NCBI RefSeq assembly: GCF_002192695.1
Contig: NZ_MTLG01000086.1
Location: 62,001-126,000, forward strand
Length of the DNA stretch: 64,000 bases
Reading direction: 5' to 3'
DNA from: Achromobacter xylosoxidans
Lineage (GTDB): Bacteria; Pseudomonadota; Gammaproteobacteria; Burkholderiales; Burkholderiaceae_B
Under the pieces are notes generated by a model. It ran no database searches, had not been told where the DNA came from, and saw nothing but the letters and a program-made list of their open reading frames with translations. Shown one piece after another: positions 42,640-53,625 of this stretch. The position numbers and the translations under genes were made by a program. Position 1 is the stretch's first letter. Each line of letters opens with the position of its first letter.

Positions 42640-42796
42640 GCCCTGGCTCCCTGGTTTCGTCCGCATGGAGACGATGTCACAGCTCAGGCAAGTAGCATGC
42701 CTACCGAGCCTATAGGGGGCCCCTCGGCTTTTCTGACCTAACTGTTTCCCAGGGCCTGCCGCACCTCGCCCGAGAGTCGAGTTGAACCGCAGATAT

Positions 42797-43024
42797 CTAC
42801 GGTTTAGGCGATGTACCAGTCCGGACGACTGTGCCGTCCGGTAGTTGGTACTGCCCGTAGCCCAGCCAACCTACGGCCTGACCATCGGGAAGGCAGCAAT
42901 AGAAAAATGCTCCGTCGCCTTTGTCCCCGGGTAGGGCGCGGGCCCGTCGCTCGATTCGATATCTCGTACCATCGTCCGCAATCGCCACCACTGCAATGGG
43001 ACGCTTTACTTGGTTTGCCGGCAT
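42797..43024 (-). CDS. small hypothetical protein
   Basis: 75 aa, ATG preceded by AGGAGA at six bases, one of the best ribosome-binding sites of the island. MPANQVKRPIAVVAIADDGTRYRIERRARALPGDKGDGAFFYCCLPDG then WLGYGQYQLPDGTVVRTG reads as a small beta-rich protein. No family recognised. Island context. Confidence 0.65.
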   Translation of the reverse strand: MPANQVKRPIAVVAIADDGTRYRIERRARALPGDKGDGAFFYCCLPDGQAVGWLGYGQYQLPDGTVVRTGTSPKP

Positions 43025-45196
<2,172 letters not shown>

Positions 45197-45254
45197 CAAC
45201 GGGCCGACCGCATGACAAGAAGCGTTCCATCAAGGAATCGTTAAGGAGAAAGTC

Positions 45255-46943
45255 ATGGACTGGTTTGTTGCGACATTGAAAGCCTACCCAGAGATTTCCA
45301 TCTTTCTGGCACTGGGCTTCGGATACTGGATCGGCGGCAAGAGCTTTAAAGGCTTTAGCCTCGGCGCTGTGACGTCGACTCTGCTGGTCGCAATCGTCAT
45401 CGGCATCCTCGGGGTCAAGATTTCCCCCAACGTGAAGTCGGTGTTTTTCCTGATGTTCCTCTTTGCCGTCGGCTATGGGGTCGGGCCGCAGTTTGTGCGT
45501 GGCATTGCCAAGGATGGCCTGCCGCAGGCGATCTTTGCCGTGGTCATGGCGCTGCTCTCACTGGGAGCTTCAATCGTTGCCGCGATGATTGCCGGATACG
45601 ACCTTGGTTCCGCAGCCGGGCTCTTCGCAGGGTCGCAAACCATTTCAGCGTCGATGGGCCTGGCAACCGATGCAATCAATCGACTGGGCCGCCCGCCAGA
45701 AGAAACGCAGGCGTTGCTGGATGCCATGCCGATAGCCTATGCCGTGACGTATATCTTCGGCACGGTGGGCTCGGCGATCATTCTGGCGCAGATCGGCCCC
45801 AAACTGCTTGGCATTGATCTGGTGGCGGCATGCAAGGCATATGAACAAAAACTCGGTGCGGGCCAGGGCTCGGCGGACGCGACCCAGTGGTACGAGTTCG
45901 AGGTCCGCGCGTACGCGATCGCTGACAACAGTCCTTTCATCGGCAAGTCGGTAGGCGAAATTGAAGCAGGCACGCAGGCCGGATTCCGGGCCTTCGTCGA
46001 AAGGATCCGGCGAGGTGGAAAAATCATCGAAATCGACCAGGCAACCGTCATCGAACCTGGAGACATCGTCGCGGTGGGCGGCAAGCGCGATCAGATGATC
46101 GCGCGGCTTGGCCCCAGCGGACGGGAAGTGGAAGACGCCGAACTGCTGGACATCAAGACCGAGGGTGTCGATATTTACGTCTCTAACAAGAAGGTCGATG
46201 GCAAACCGCTGGAGGAACTGGCGCACTGGCCTGGGGCGCGCGGCGTGTTCTTGAAGAAGATCCGGCGCGGGCCGACTGAGACGGTGATCCCCATCCTGCC
46301 CAAGACGGAACTGTTCCGGGGCGACGTCATTACAGTGGTTGGGCGGACACAGGACATCAATGCCGCGGCCAAGAACCTGGGCTATGTCGACCGGCCTACG
46401 ACGGTGACGGACGTCGCCTTTGTGTCGCTGGCGATCACCGTCGGCGCGCTTATCGGCGCGATCGTGATCAACGTCAGCGGCATTCCGCTGACCATTTCGA
46501 CGGCTGGCGGCGCGCTTATTGCCGGCATCGTGTTTGGTTGGTTTCGCGCGATTCACCCGACCTTTGGACGCATTCCCGAGCCGACGCTGTGGTTCATGAA
46601 CTCCGTTGGCCTGAACGTGTTCATAGCCGTTGTGGGGATTTCCGCTGGGCCGGGCTTCGTCGCCGGTTTGCAGAAGCTGGGCATCAGTCTCTTTTTATGG
46701 GGCATCTTCGCGACGACGGTGCCGCTGCTTCTGGGCATGTTCATCGCCAAATACATTTTCCGCTTCGATCCGGCCCTGATCCTAGGTATCTGTGCGGGAT
46801 CGCGCACCACCACCGCAGCGCTCGGCATGGTGTGTGAAGTCGCCAAGAGTCAGGTTCCGGGGCTGGGATATACGGTGACCTACGCCGTCGGCAATACCCT
46901 GCTGACGATTTGGGGAATGGTAGTGATCATGATTCTTGCATAA
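45255..46943 (+). CDS. aspT: aspartate:alanine antiporter
   Basis: 562 aa, AAGGAGAAAGTC before the ATG. Two membrane blocks (about residues 1-190 and 380-562) of the AspT/YidE/YbjL duplication type surround two central TrkA-C (RCK_C) domains (about 205-290 and 300-380, e.g. [16 protein letters not shown] and [15 protein letters not shown]). AspT exchanges external aspartate for internal alanine; with cytoplasmic decarboxylation this yields inside-negative potential and a pH gradient. Its neighbour upstream supplies the alanine. Complete length for the family. Confidence 0.95.
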   Translation: MDWFVATLKAYPEISIFLALGFGYWIGGKSFKGFSLGAVTSTLLVAIVIGILGVKISPNVKSVFFLMFLFAVGYGVGPQFVRGIAKDGLPQAIFAVVMALLSLGASIVAAMIAGYDLGSAAGLFAGSQTISASMGLATDAINRLGRPPEETQALLDAMPIAYAVTYIFGTVGSAIILAQIGPKLLGIDLVAACKAYEQKLGAGQGSADATQWYEFEVRAYAIADNSPFIGKSVGEIEAGTQAGFRAFVERIRRGGKIIEIDQATVIEPGDIVAVGGKRDQMIARLGPSGREVEDAELLDIKTEGVDIYVSNKKVDGKPLEELAHWPGARGVFLKKIRRGPTETVIPILPKTELFRGDVITVVGRTQDINAAAKNLGYVDRPTTVTDVAFVSLAITVGALIGAIVINVSGIPLTISTAGGALIAGIVFGWFRAIHPTFGRIPEPTLWFMNSVGLNVFIAVVGISAGPGFVAGLQKLGISLFLWGIFATTVPLLLGMFIAKYIFRFDPALILGICAGSRTTTAALGMVCEVAKSQVPGLGYTVTYAVGNTLLTIWGMVVIMILA

Positions 46944-47003
46944 GGACATTGCGAGCCCGGACCGCGTGGCCAGTGGGCTTGCGCCGACATTCAGGGGGTA
47001 GCC

Positions 47004-49745
47004 ATGACTACCGAGACTCACGAGAGCCAACAGCTCGACCATCTGTTTTCCATCTCGGCCGCCCGATTGGACCGATGGCGCGACCTGAACGCCAAGGCGC
47101 AGACCTGGGCCGCCGAGATGCGCAGCGGCAAGGGCTCGGGCGGGGCCGGCCCGGTACTGGATGCGTTGCGCGACCTGCGCCCGATGGAGAGCTATTTTGC
47201 GTATCCCGGTGCGCAGTTGCTGAGCACGCTCGACGACCGGATCGCCGACGGTGACGCGATGGGCGCCGCGCGATTGGTGCTGCGCATGAGCAACGCGCTG
47301 CTGTCGGGCAGCTATCGCTACGACGAGGGCGAGTGGGACGCAGCCGAGGAATCGGGCGCCGATGGGCCCGACCGCACGCCGCCCGGGATGGCCGGCAGCC
47401 TGGCACGGCGGCCGTACTTCGAGGCGCTGTTCGTAAGCCCGGCACCACCGGCGCGCGCGGCGGCGATCTGCCGTGAGATTCGTGAACTGCGGCGTCACGA
47501 CGACACGATGATCTACGAGCCCGTCATGGTAGGCAGCGTCGAGGACGCGCTGCTGGCGACCATCCTGAATGGCAAGCTCGAGGCCGTGGTCATCTATGAC
47601 GGCATTCCCGTTCCGTCCAAACATGATGCCTCGCTGCTGCGGGATTACCTGTCCGTCTATCAGCACCTGGACACCACGGTCGACTCGCCGCGCGAGATCG
47701 GCGTGAAACTGGCTCGGCTGATTGCCAACATCCGGCCCGAGTTGGACATCTATCTGCTGACGGACCGCAAGGTCGAGCAGCTCGCTGGCGACCCCAGTGC
47801 ATCGGCAATACGGCGCGTGTTCTATGAGGTCGAGGAACCCATGGAGGTGCACCTGAATATTCTGGAGGGCGTGCGGGAACGTCAATCCACGCCGCACTTC
47901 GACAACCTCAAGCAATATGCCGCCAGGCCGATCAGCACCTTCCATGCCCTGCCGATCGCCCGTGGCAAGTCGATCATTAAGTCCAACTGGATCCGCGACT
48001 TTGGTGAGTTTTACGGGTTGAACCTGTTCCTGGCGGAAACATCCGCCACGACCGGTGGGCTGGACAGCATGTTGGAGCCTACGGGCAACATCAAGGTCGC
48101 ACAAGAAAAGTTCGCGCGCGCGGTCGGCGCGGACCACGTATTTTTCGTCACGAACGGCACGTCGACGTCCAACAAGATGGTTTATCAGGCGGTGACCAAG
48201 CCGGGCGACATCGTCATCGTGGATCGCAACTGCCACAAGTCGCACCACTACGGAATGGTGCTGTCTGGCGCGCAGCCGCTCTATGTGGAAGCATTCCCGA
48301 TGACGGAGTACTCGATGTACGGGGCGGTCCCACTGCGCACCGTCAAGCAGGCGCTGTTGGACCTGAAGGCTGCGGGTCGCCTTGACAAGGCGGCCATGGT
48401 CACGCTGACCAATTGCACCTTCGATGGCCACATCTACAACACCCGCCGCGTCATGGCCGAATGCCTGGCTATCAAGCCGGACCTGATCTTCCTATGGGAT
48501 GAAGCGTGGTTCGGATTTGCGCGCTGGTCGCCGTTCCTGCGCATGCGCACCGCCATGGGGGCTGCGGCGGCGTTGCACGAGTGGCGAGACGATCCCAAGG
48601 CGCAGGAAGCTTGGGATGCCCAGTGCCGCGAACTCGGCGAAGACCTCGACCCCAAGGATCCGCGCCTGCTGGACCGGGAGTTGACGCCGAATCCGCGGAC
48701 GATGCGGATACGCGTCTACGAGACGGACTCCGTGCACAAGTCCATGTCCAGCCTGCGACAGGGGTCGATCGTGGCGGTGCGCGACGAAGACTACGAGCAT
48801 CACGTGTCGGCATTCCGCGAGGCGGTGTTCATTCATGCGTCGACGTCACCCAATGCGCAGATCATTGCGTCCCTGGACGTTGCGCGCCGGCAGATGGAGC
48901 TGGAAGGCTACGAACTGGTCATGCGCGCCATCGAGGTCGCTTTGGCCATCCGGCGCGAGGTCGCCAAGCATCCGGTGATTTCCAGGTACTTCAGTGTCCT
49001 GGGAGCCGACAGGATGATCCCCGAGGAGTTCCGGGCTTCCGGCTTTACCGACTTCCTAGCGCCGGGCATGAACTGGCTGACCGCGGCCAAGGCCCTCAAG
49101 GACGATGAGTTTTGCCTGGACCCCACACGCCTGACGTTGGTGTGCGGCACGGCGGGGTATGACGGAACTGCGTTTAAGAACTTGCTGGCCTCACGCTATA
49201 ACATCCAGCTTAACAAGACGTCGCGCAACAGCGTGCTGCTGCAAAGCAATATCAACAACACGCGCAGCGACGTCGCGTCGCTCATCAAGGTGCTGCTTGA
49301 AATCTCGGAAGAGATTGAAACGCGGCTGAAGGAGTCCGGTGAAGCCGGCCGGGCTGCCTTTGCGGAAAAGGTACGGAGTTTGATGGAAGATGTGCCAGAT
49401 CTGCCCAATTTCAGCCATTTTCACGATGGGTATCGCGACGATCCTGGCAGCATCACACCGGAAGGTAATGTGCGCGCCGCGTTCTTCGCCGCGTACAACG
49501 AAGCGGACTGCGAATATCTTCCGCTAGCGAGCCCGGATCTGGACAATCGTCTGGAAGCGGGGCCGGCCCTGGTGTCCGCCAATTTCGTAATTCCCTATCC
49601 GCCCGGCTTTCCCATCATGGTTCCGGGGCAAGTCATCGACTCACATACCATCGAGTTCATGCGCAAGCTCGACGTGAAGGAGATCCACGGTTACAACGCC
49701 GCGCGAGGGCTCAAGCTCATAAAGCCTTCTGCCATTGGCGTTTGA
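47004..49745 (+). CDS. large Orn/Lys/Arg-type decarboxylase, substrate unknown
   Basis: 913 aa, GGGGGTAGCC before the ATG. N-terminal about 300 residues (LDRWRDLNAKAQTWAAEM; YFEALFVSPAPPARAAAIC) are a long wing-like part; from about 310 the fold-type I PLP domain reads FGEFYGLNLFLAETSATTGGLDSMLEPTGNIKVAQEKFARAVGADHVFFVTNGTSTSNK, then DRNCHKSHHYGMVLSG, LIFLWDEAWFGFARW and Lys579 in TDSVHKSMSSLRQGS, the PLP lysine. C-terminal domain ends GYNAARGLKLI. It is longer than biodegradative arginine or lysine decarboxylases and its substrate is not clear. Placed 60 bases after aspT, in the same direction. Confidence 0.9.
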   Translation: MTTETHESQQLDHLFSISAARLDRWRDLNAKAQTWAAEMRSGKGSGGAGPVLDALRDLRPMESYFAYPGAQLLSTLDDRIADGDAMGAARLVLRMSNALLSGSYRYDEGEWDAAEESGADGPDRTPPGMAGSLARRPYFEALFVSPAPPARAAAICREIRELRRHDDTMIYEPVMVGSVEDALLATILNGKLEAVVIYDGIPVPSKHDASLLRDYLSVYQHLDTTVDSPREIGVKLARLIANIRPELDIYLLTDRKVEQLAGDPSASAIRRVFYEVEEPMEVHLNILEGVRERQSTPHFDNLKQYAARPISTFHALPIARGKSIIKSNWIRDFGEFYGLNLFLAETSATTGGLDSMLEPTGNIKVAQEKFARAVGADHVFFVTNGTSTSNKMVYQAVTKPGDIVIVDRNCHKSHHYGMVLSGAQPLYVEAFPMTEYSMYGAVPLRTVKQALLDLKAAGRLDKAAMVTLTNCTFDGHIYNTRRVMAECLAIKPDLIFLWDEAWFGFARWSPFLRMRTAMGAAAALHEWRDDPKAQEAWDAQCRELGEDLDPKDPRLLDRELTPNPRTMRIRVYETDSVHKSMSSLRQGSIVAVRDEDYEHHVSAFREAVFIHASTSPNAQIIASLDVARRQMELEGYELVMRAIEVALAIRREVAKHPVISRYFSVLGADRMIPEEFRASGFTDFLAPGMNWLTAAKALKDDEFCLDPTRLTLVCGTAGYDGTAFKNLLASRYNIQLNKTSRNSVLLQSNINNTRSDVASLIKVLLEISEEIETRLKESGEAGRAAFAEKVRSLMEDVPDLPNFSHFHDGYRDDPGSITPEGNVRAAFFAAYNEADCEYLPLASPDLDNRLEAGPALVSANFVIPYPPGFPIMVPGQVIDSHTIEFMRKLDVKEIHGYNAARGLKLIKPSAIGV

Positions 49746-49860
49746 TCATCCTTCGAGAGTATCGCTGGGCTGGATGGATCCCAAAGGGCTTCGACTTCGC
49801 TGTGCCGTTGATCAGCCATGTGAAGAACCGGAGCGTGCGCGTAAGACGAAGGGGCTTTCC

Positions 49861-50973
49861 ATGAAGAGAACACTATTGGCAGCAGCGGTCTTAACAGGAT
49901 TTTGCGGTGCCGGCCAAGCCGCAGATTCTGTGACGCTGTACGGCTTGATCGATGCTGGACTCGGTTACGAAAAGGTGAAGTTCAACGACAATTCGCAAAG
50001 CCGATTTGGCGCGGTGCAGGGCGTAAGCAGCGGGTCGCGCTTTGGCCTGCGCGGCATAGAAGACCTGGGCGATGGCCTGCGCGCCGTGTTCACGTTGGAA
50101 GGCGGGTTCGGTCCTCTAAACGGCAACTCACAGCAAGGCGGCCGCCTCTTTGGTCGCCAGGCCACCGTGGGCCTGGACAGCGATTCATGGGGCCGCCTGG
50201 AATTAGGCCGCCAGACAAACCTGGCGTCCAAGTACTTTGGCTCTATCGATCCGTTCGGGCTTAGCTACAACACCGCCAATATGGGCACCACGTTCGGTAG
50301 TGCGAACACGATGCGGCTGGACAACATGGTCATGTACCAGACCCCGAGTATGAGCGGCTTCAAAGCCGGCATCGGCTACTCGTTCAGCGCCGACGACACT
50401 GTCAGCGACACGACGCAGACTGGCTTTGCCACGGGCAACAACAACCGCGTTATCACCGCTGGCGTGCAATACGTCAACGGACCGCTGAATCTGGCCGCTT
50501 CGTATGACCGCTTCAATCCCTCCAACAATAGCGTGGGTGGCAAGAACGCCGCGCGCATCCAGGAATACATCATCGGCGGTTCGTACGATTTTGAAGTTGT
50601 GAAGTTGGCCGCCGCGTTCGGCCAGACCCGCGACGGCTGGTTTGTCGGCCAGAACATGGGCACTACGCCCGAAGGCATGAACAACCTCGGCACATTCAAG
50701 CTGGCCGATGGCTTCCGCGCGAATTCGTACATGATTGGCGCGACCGTGCCGCTCGGCCGCCACGCCGTGTTCGGCTCTTGGCAGCGCGCTACTGCCAGCA
50801 ATGACAAACTGACGGGCGACGACGCGACGTTTAACGTCTACAGCTTGGGCTACACCTATGACTTCACCAAGCGCACTAACCTTTATGCGTACGCCTCGTA
50901 CGGCGACAACTATGCGTTCCAGCGCGATGCGACAGACACCGCCGTCGCTTTCGGCTTAAGGCACCGTTTCTAA
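49861..50973 (+). CDS. Gram-negative porin (outer membrane channel)
   Basis: 370 aa from ATG 49861 (MKRTLLAAAVLTGFCGAGQA), GAAGGGGC before it. Mature start DSVTLYGLIDAGLGYEK, the loop-3 region and GSRFGLRGIEDLGDGLRAVFTLEGGFG are typical of beta-proteobacterial 16-strand trimeric porins; the C-terminus is HRF, with terminal Phe. Probably lets aspartate or other small acids through the outer membrane, given the upstream operon (116 bases away). Confidence 0.95.
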   Translation: MKRTLLAAAVLTGFCGAGQAADSVTLYGLIDAGLGYEKVKFNDNSQSRFGAVQGVSSGSRFGLRGIEDLGDGLRAVFTLEGGFGPLNGNSQQGGRLFGRQATVGLDSDSWGRLELGRQTNLASKYFGSIDPFGLSYNTANMGTTFGSANTMRLDNMVMYQTPSMSGFKAGIGYSFSADDTVSDTTQTGFATGNNNRVITAGVQYVNGPLNLAASYDRFNPSNNSVGGKNAARIQEYIIGGSYDFEVVKLAAAFGQTRDGWFVGQNMGTTPEGMNNLGTFKLADGFRANSYMIGATVPLGRHAVFGSWQRATASNDKLTGDDATFNVYSLGYTYDFTKRTNLYAYASYGDNYAFQRDATDTAVAFGLRHRF

Positions 50974-51056
50974 CCGATATTGGCGGAAATTGTCACCGGG
51001 TAGGCGTCGCCATAGCCAGGCTTCTGGCATTCAACAATCGTCAGTGGAGGCCCCTC

Positions 51057-51314
51057 ATGGCAGAGTTCATTGAAGCTAACCTTGATACGCTGTACACCTT
51101 GGCACAGGTTCGCGCAGAAAGCTATCTGCGGGCAGCGGAGACGAAAATCGATGCTGTCTTCGGCAGCGGTTACGCCAAAGAGAATCCAGAGTTAGTGGCA
51201 GCTTTTATGAAGACCGCGTCCGATGAGTTCACGCGCACCGCAACGGCAAAGGTCCTGCAGAACATAGGGTACGCCTTGGATTCAATTGCGGAAGCTCTAC
51301 GAGCCTCGGGCTGA
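51057..51314 (+). CDS. small hypothetical helical protein
   Basis: 85 aa, GTGGAGGCCC before the ATG. FIEANLDTLYTLAQVRAESYLRAAETKIDAVF followed by AAFMKTASDEFTRTATAKVLQNIGYALDSIAEALRAS is entirely amphipathic helix. No family recognised. Between the porin and the lipoprotein, in the same direction. Confidence 0.75.
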   Translation: MAEFIEANLDTLYTLAQVRAESYLRAAETKIDAVFGSGYAKENPELVAAFMKTASDEFTRTATAKVLQNIGYALDSIAEALRASG

Positions 51315-51449
51315 TGAGCCGTCCAAATGCGGGCACGCCGTTCGTTGCGTAACCAGTAGCCCGCCCGGCCTTTACGGCGTCTTCATTGCACACATCTAAA
51401 TTCCTATCTATGTGCAGGTTTATCGCGAAAAGCTCCGAAGGAGAGCCCC

Positions 51450-52049
51450 ATGATCCATGATTTTTCCTCCCATTGGCGTACTGGCTTCGCTATCTTCACT
51501 ATCAGCGCAGCTGGCCTGCTAGTTGCAGGCTGTACCACGACTCCGCCGTCTAAACCGTCTGCTCCGGCGCAGACCGATACTCGGCAAGCATTGGACAAGG
51601 CGGCCAGCGCAACCTTGGACAAACTTTATGAAGCCGCGCCGTCGTCCAGGGAACTCGTGGCGCGCGCCCGAGGTGTACTGGTTTTCCCCGACGTACTCAG
51701 CGGTAGTTTCATCATCGGCGCGGAGCACGGGAAGGGAGTGCTCCGCGTGGGCGAGTCGGCGGTGGCCTATTACCGAACCACGTCCGGCTCGATCGGCTTT
51801 CAAGCCGGCGCGCAATCAAAGGCTATGGTGCTGCTGTTCATGACGGATGATGCCCTGAATAAATTTCGCAGCAGTAGCGGGTGGACCGTGGGGGCAGATG
51901 CCACGGTGGCTATCGTGAATGTCGGTGCCAACGGACGCATCGATACCAACACGGCGAAGCAGCCGATCGTTGGATTCGTAATGAATAATGGCGGCCTCAT
52001 GGCTGGCGTATCGCTCGAGGGTACTAAAATCTCGAAGTACGAACCCTGA
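51450..52049 (+). CDS. SYLF/YSC84-domain lipoprotein
   Basis: 199 aa, GAAGGAGAGC before the ATG. Lipobox at LLVAGC (Cys about residue 28) after a hydrophobic helix; then LVARARGVLVFPDVLSGSFIIGAEHGKGVLRV, YYRTTSGSIGFQAGAQSKAMVLLFMTDDALNKFRSSSGWTVGADATVAI and GVSLEGTKISKY. This matches the lipid-binding SYLF (Ysc84-like) family. Attached to the membrane by its lipid anchor; exact role unknown. Lone gene after the 85-aa gene. Confidence 0.93.
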   Translation: MIHDFSSHWRTGFAIFTISAAGLLVAGCTTTPPSKPSAPAQTDTRQALDKAASATLDKLYEAAPSSRELVARARGVLVFPDVLSGSFIIGAEHGKGVLRVGESAVAYYRTTSGSIGFQAGAQSKAMVLLFMTDDALNKFRSSSGWTVGADATVAIVNVGANGRIDTNTAKQPIVGFVMNNGGLMAGVSLEGTKISKYEP

Positions 52050-52214
52050 TGGCAGAAGATGATGCTCCGCGCCGTGGAGACCCCACACAGCTCAAGATTG
52101 TTGTTCAGGGCGATAAAAGCTACGGGGCCATTGAGGCCATGCCGCGGCTCGATTCGGCGCCCGTAGTCTTCGTTCGCTGTTCAAACCATTCCTGCCCCAG
52201 TTGATTTGCTAAAA

Positions 52215-52244
52215 CACAAGGCCGGCCATGATGGCCGCCTTGTG
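52215..52244 (-). terminator. terminator of the 84-aa gene
   Basis: Stem CACAAGGC...(one bulged C)...GCCTTGTG with a GGCCAT/ATGGCC interior, on the minus strand followed by TTTT. It lies 16 bases after the 84-aa gene stop; it can also stop plus-strand transcription. Confidence 0.7.
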
Positions 52245-52259
52245 CTTTGCACCCGATAG

Positions 52260-52514
52260 TCAGGTCAAAAAGTGATCGTCGAGCGGGGCTAGAATCGGAA
52301 AGCAAAATATTCCCTGCTTTCTGAGCTCCCGTACCGCGAGTGCGGCAGGATGGATAGCTTGTTGACGAATATGCAGATGGGATCGTGCCTGCAGACCAAT
52401 ACCAATTACTTCCCCCTTGATACACGGAGTCGGAATATCTGGATGGCCTTGGGCAACAAGTTTATTTAAAAGCTCCACATACGCCGGGAGCGCGATAGAT
52501 TTCATTTCAGCCAT
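52260..52514 (-). CDS. small hypothetical protein
   Basis: 84 aa from ATG 52514 (MAEMKSIALPAYVELLNKLVAQGHPDIPT), preceded by GAGGAGGAACTCC, a strong ribosome-binding site. GEVIGIGLQARSHLHIRQQAIHPAALAVRELRKQGIFCFP follows. No family recognised. A good terminator lies directly downstream, so this is a complete single-gene unit. Confidence 0.7.
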   Translation of the reverse strand: MAEMKSIALPAYVELLNKLVAQGHPDIPTPCIKGEVIGIGLQARSHLHIRQQAIHPAALAVRELRKQGIFCFPILAPLDDHFLT

Positions 52515-52898
52515 TGGAGTTCCTCCTCGAAGGTCCATCGCCGAAACCTACTATTGACTAGCCATCTTTGCCGAATCGCGCGCGAGTGAAGATGCTGGAC
52601 GTGTTGAATCAGTGCACGGGGTGGTCCAGGCATCCGCTGCAGTTACTCCAGATGCGCAACCAGTTCAATGAATGTGATCCCGGCGGGGCGCAAGCGCCCG
52701 TTTAGCGGCTAAACAGGGATGCTCGAAAACAAGCGCCCTATTGGGAAGCCTGTTCTCGGCGGACCTCTTAATTTGCCGGAGGCCGGACGCGAGGGAGGCA
52801 TAAGGACGTTTGGAGCGTTTGGCCCCACGCTATGCCACTTCTCGCTTCCAGCCTTTTTCCCAGGCCGTCACACGCTTGAGCCAATCGCTGGGAGATTC
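52515..52898. other. gene-free stretch in the island right half
   Basis: About 385 bases without a supported gene. Holds only a GTTTAGC-G-GCTAAAC palindrome at 52700-52714; otherwise nothing recognised. Confidence 0.6.
52700..52714. repeat. 15-base palindrome GTTTAGC-G-GCTAAAC
   Basis: Perfect 7-bp arms around one base, in an otherwise featureless stretch; could be a protein-binding site or a site for a lost recombinase. Confidence 0.4.
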
Positions 52899-53003
52899 TC
52901 AAGTGTGAGCTGGCATCGCGGCGGCCTTCAGATATGGGCAGTTTATAAGGCCCAATCCCTCGCGGGCCGCCTCCGCGCCCATCTTTTGGATGTCATAGAG
53001 CAT
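52899..53003 (-). CDS. short Rmf-like protein
   Basis: 34 aa, too short for usual gene finding, but GGAGG lies seven bases before the ATG. Sequence MLYDIQKMGAEAARE, then GLGLINCPYLKAAAMPAHT, has the aligned G-x-x-A...G...CPY pattern of ribosome modulation factor and its mobile-element relatives, but is shorter than full Rmf (about 55 aa). Could be a real small protein or the N-terminal relic of one. Confidence 0.45.
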   Translation of the reverse strand: MLYDIQKMGAEAAREGLGLINCPYLKAAAMPAHT

Positions 53004-53064
53004 GACGTATCCTCCAAAAGTCGTGAGAGTTCAGTATGCCCGTTAAACACCGTTCGAATTAATA

Positions 53065-53190
53065 GTGTTTCTGCACGGGCGAAAGGGTGCTTTTACCCGG
53101 GGCGCAATCCTGCTGCGGAACTTCAAAGCTGCGCTGGCGCACGACGTGGCGGGCGTGATTTTGGCGCACAACCATCCTCTTGCAGTCCAA
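53065..53190 (+). pseudogene. RadC/JAB-domain remnant
   Basis: VFLHGRKGAFTRGAILLRN then FKAALAHDVAGVILAHNHP keeps the H-x-H-P zinc motif and the strand-helix before it of RadC-type JAB proteins, common cargo of integrative elements. The sequence after HNHP is not RadC-like and the N-terminus is lost. Non-functional fragment. Confidence 0.6.
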
Positions 53191-53474
53191 CAGCAGCTTC
53201 TATCCCAAAGTCGCCACTGGCAACGAGCGGGTCGGTGTCATCGATACAAGGCGCGGCGCTTCCTGCTCTGACAATTCCAACTCATAGCCGAGTGCCTCGA
53301 GACGTCCGTGTCCCCTTCACACTGCCGCTCCGTCATGTTTCAAATCTGCAGGGTTAGGCTGGGGGCGCTCATTTAATCGCGCTTATCGCGAAGTTCGCCT
53401 TTCTTCAATCTGGACGGGCTCCATCTGCGCAGAATAGAAGAAGATCTCCGCACAATGGCTGGTGTTGCCCGCCG

Positions 53475-53491
53475 AAGCCAAAAGGCGAACT
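53475..53491 (+). repeat. 17-bp match to the left island edge
   Basis: AAGCCAAAAGGCGAACT is identical to 41263-41279. At this edge the motif is repeated 19 bases later, as part of the 34-bp repeat. Confidence 0.7.
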
Positions 53492-53498
53492 TCAACGA

Positions 53499-53532
53499 AA
53501 AAGGCGAACTTTATTCCTGCTGCTCAGGGTTT
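53499..53532 (+). repeat. right copy of the 34-bp island-flanking direct repeat
   Basis: Begins AAAAGGCGAACTTTATTC and ends CAGGGTTT; 31 of 34 bases equal the left copy at 41268-41301. It is 94 bases before the first host-like gene to the right. Confidence 0.85.
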
Positions 53533-53625
53533 TCCCTAAACCCATTTTCCTTGCGGAAAATCAATCTCCTATAGGACACTTCGTGTCATGATGGTGCCGA
53601 TAGGCGGCGCCCGTAGGGGGATGAC

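Larger units (their letters stand above)
53004..53625. other. right edge of the island, mostly non-coding
   Basis: Contains a RadC fragment, GTTCGCC motifs at 53391-53402 (forward) and 53480-53491 (reverse), the right 34-bp repeat and the upstream region of the following Bug gene. No complete gene. Confidence 0.6.

Noticed and set aside
52120-52425. Open frame of 101 codons on the minus strand
   Set aside because: Runs through the terminator and overlaps the 84-aa gene, which has the far better start site.
52719-53357. Open frame of about 212 codons on the plus strand at the island's right side
   Set aside because: No domain, no ribosome-binding site, and it crosses the Rmf-like gene and the RadC remnant in different frames.
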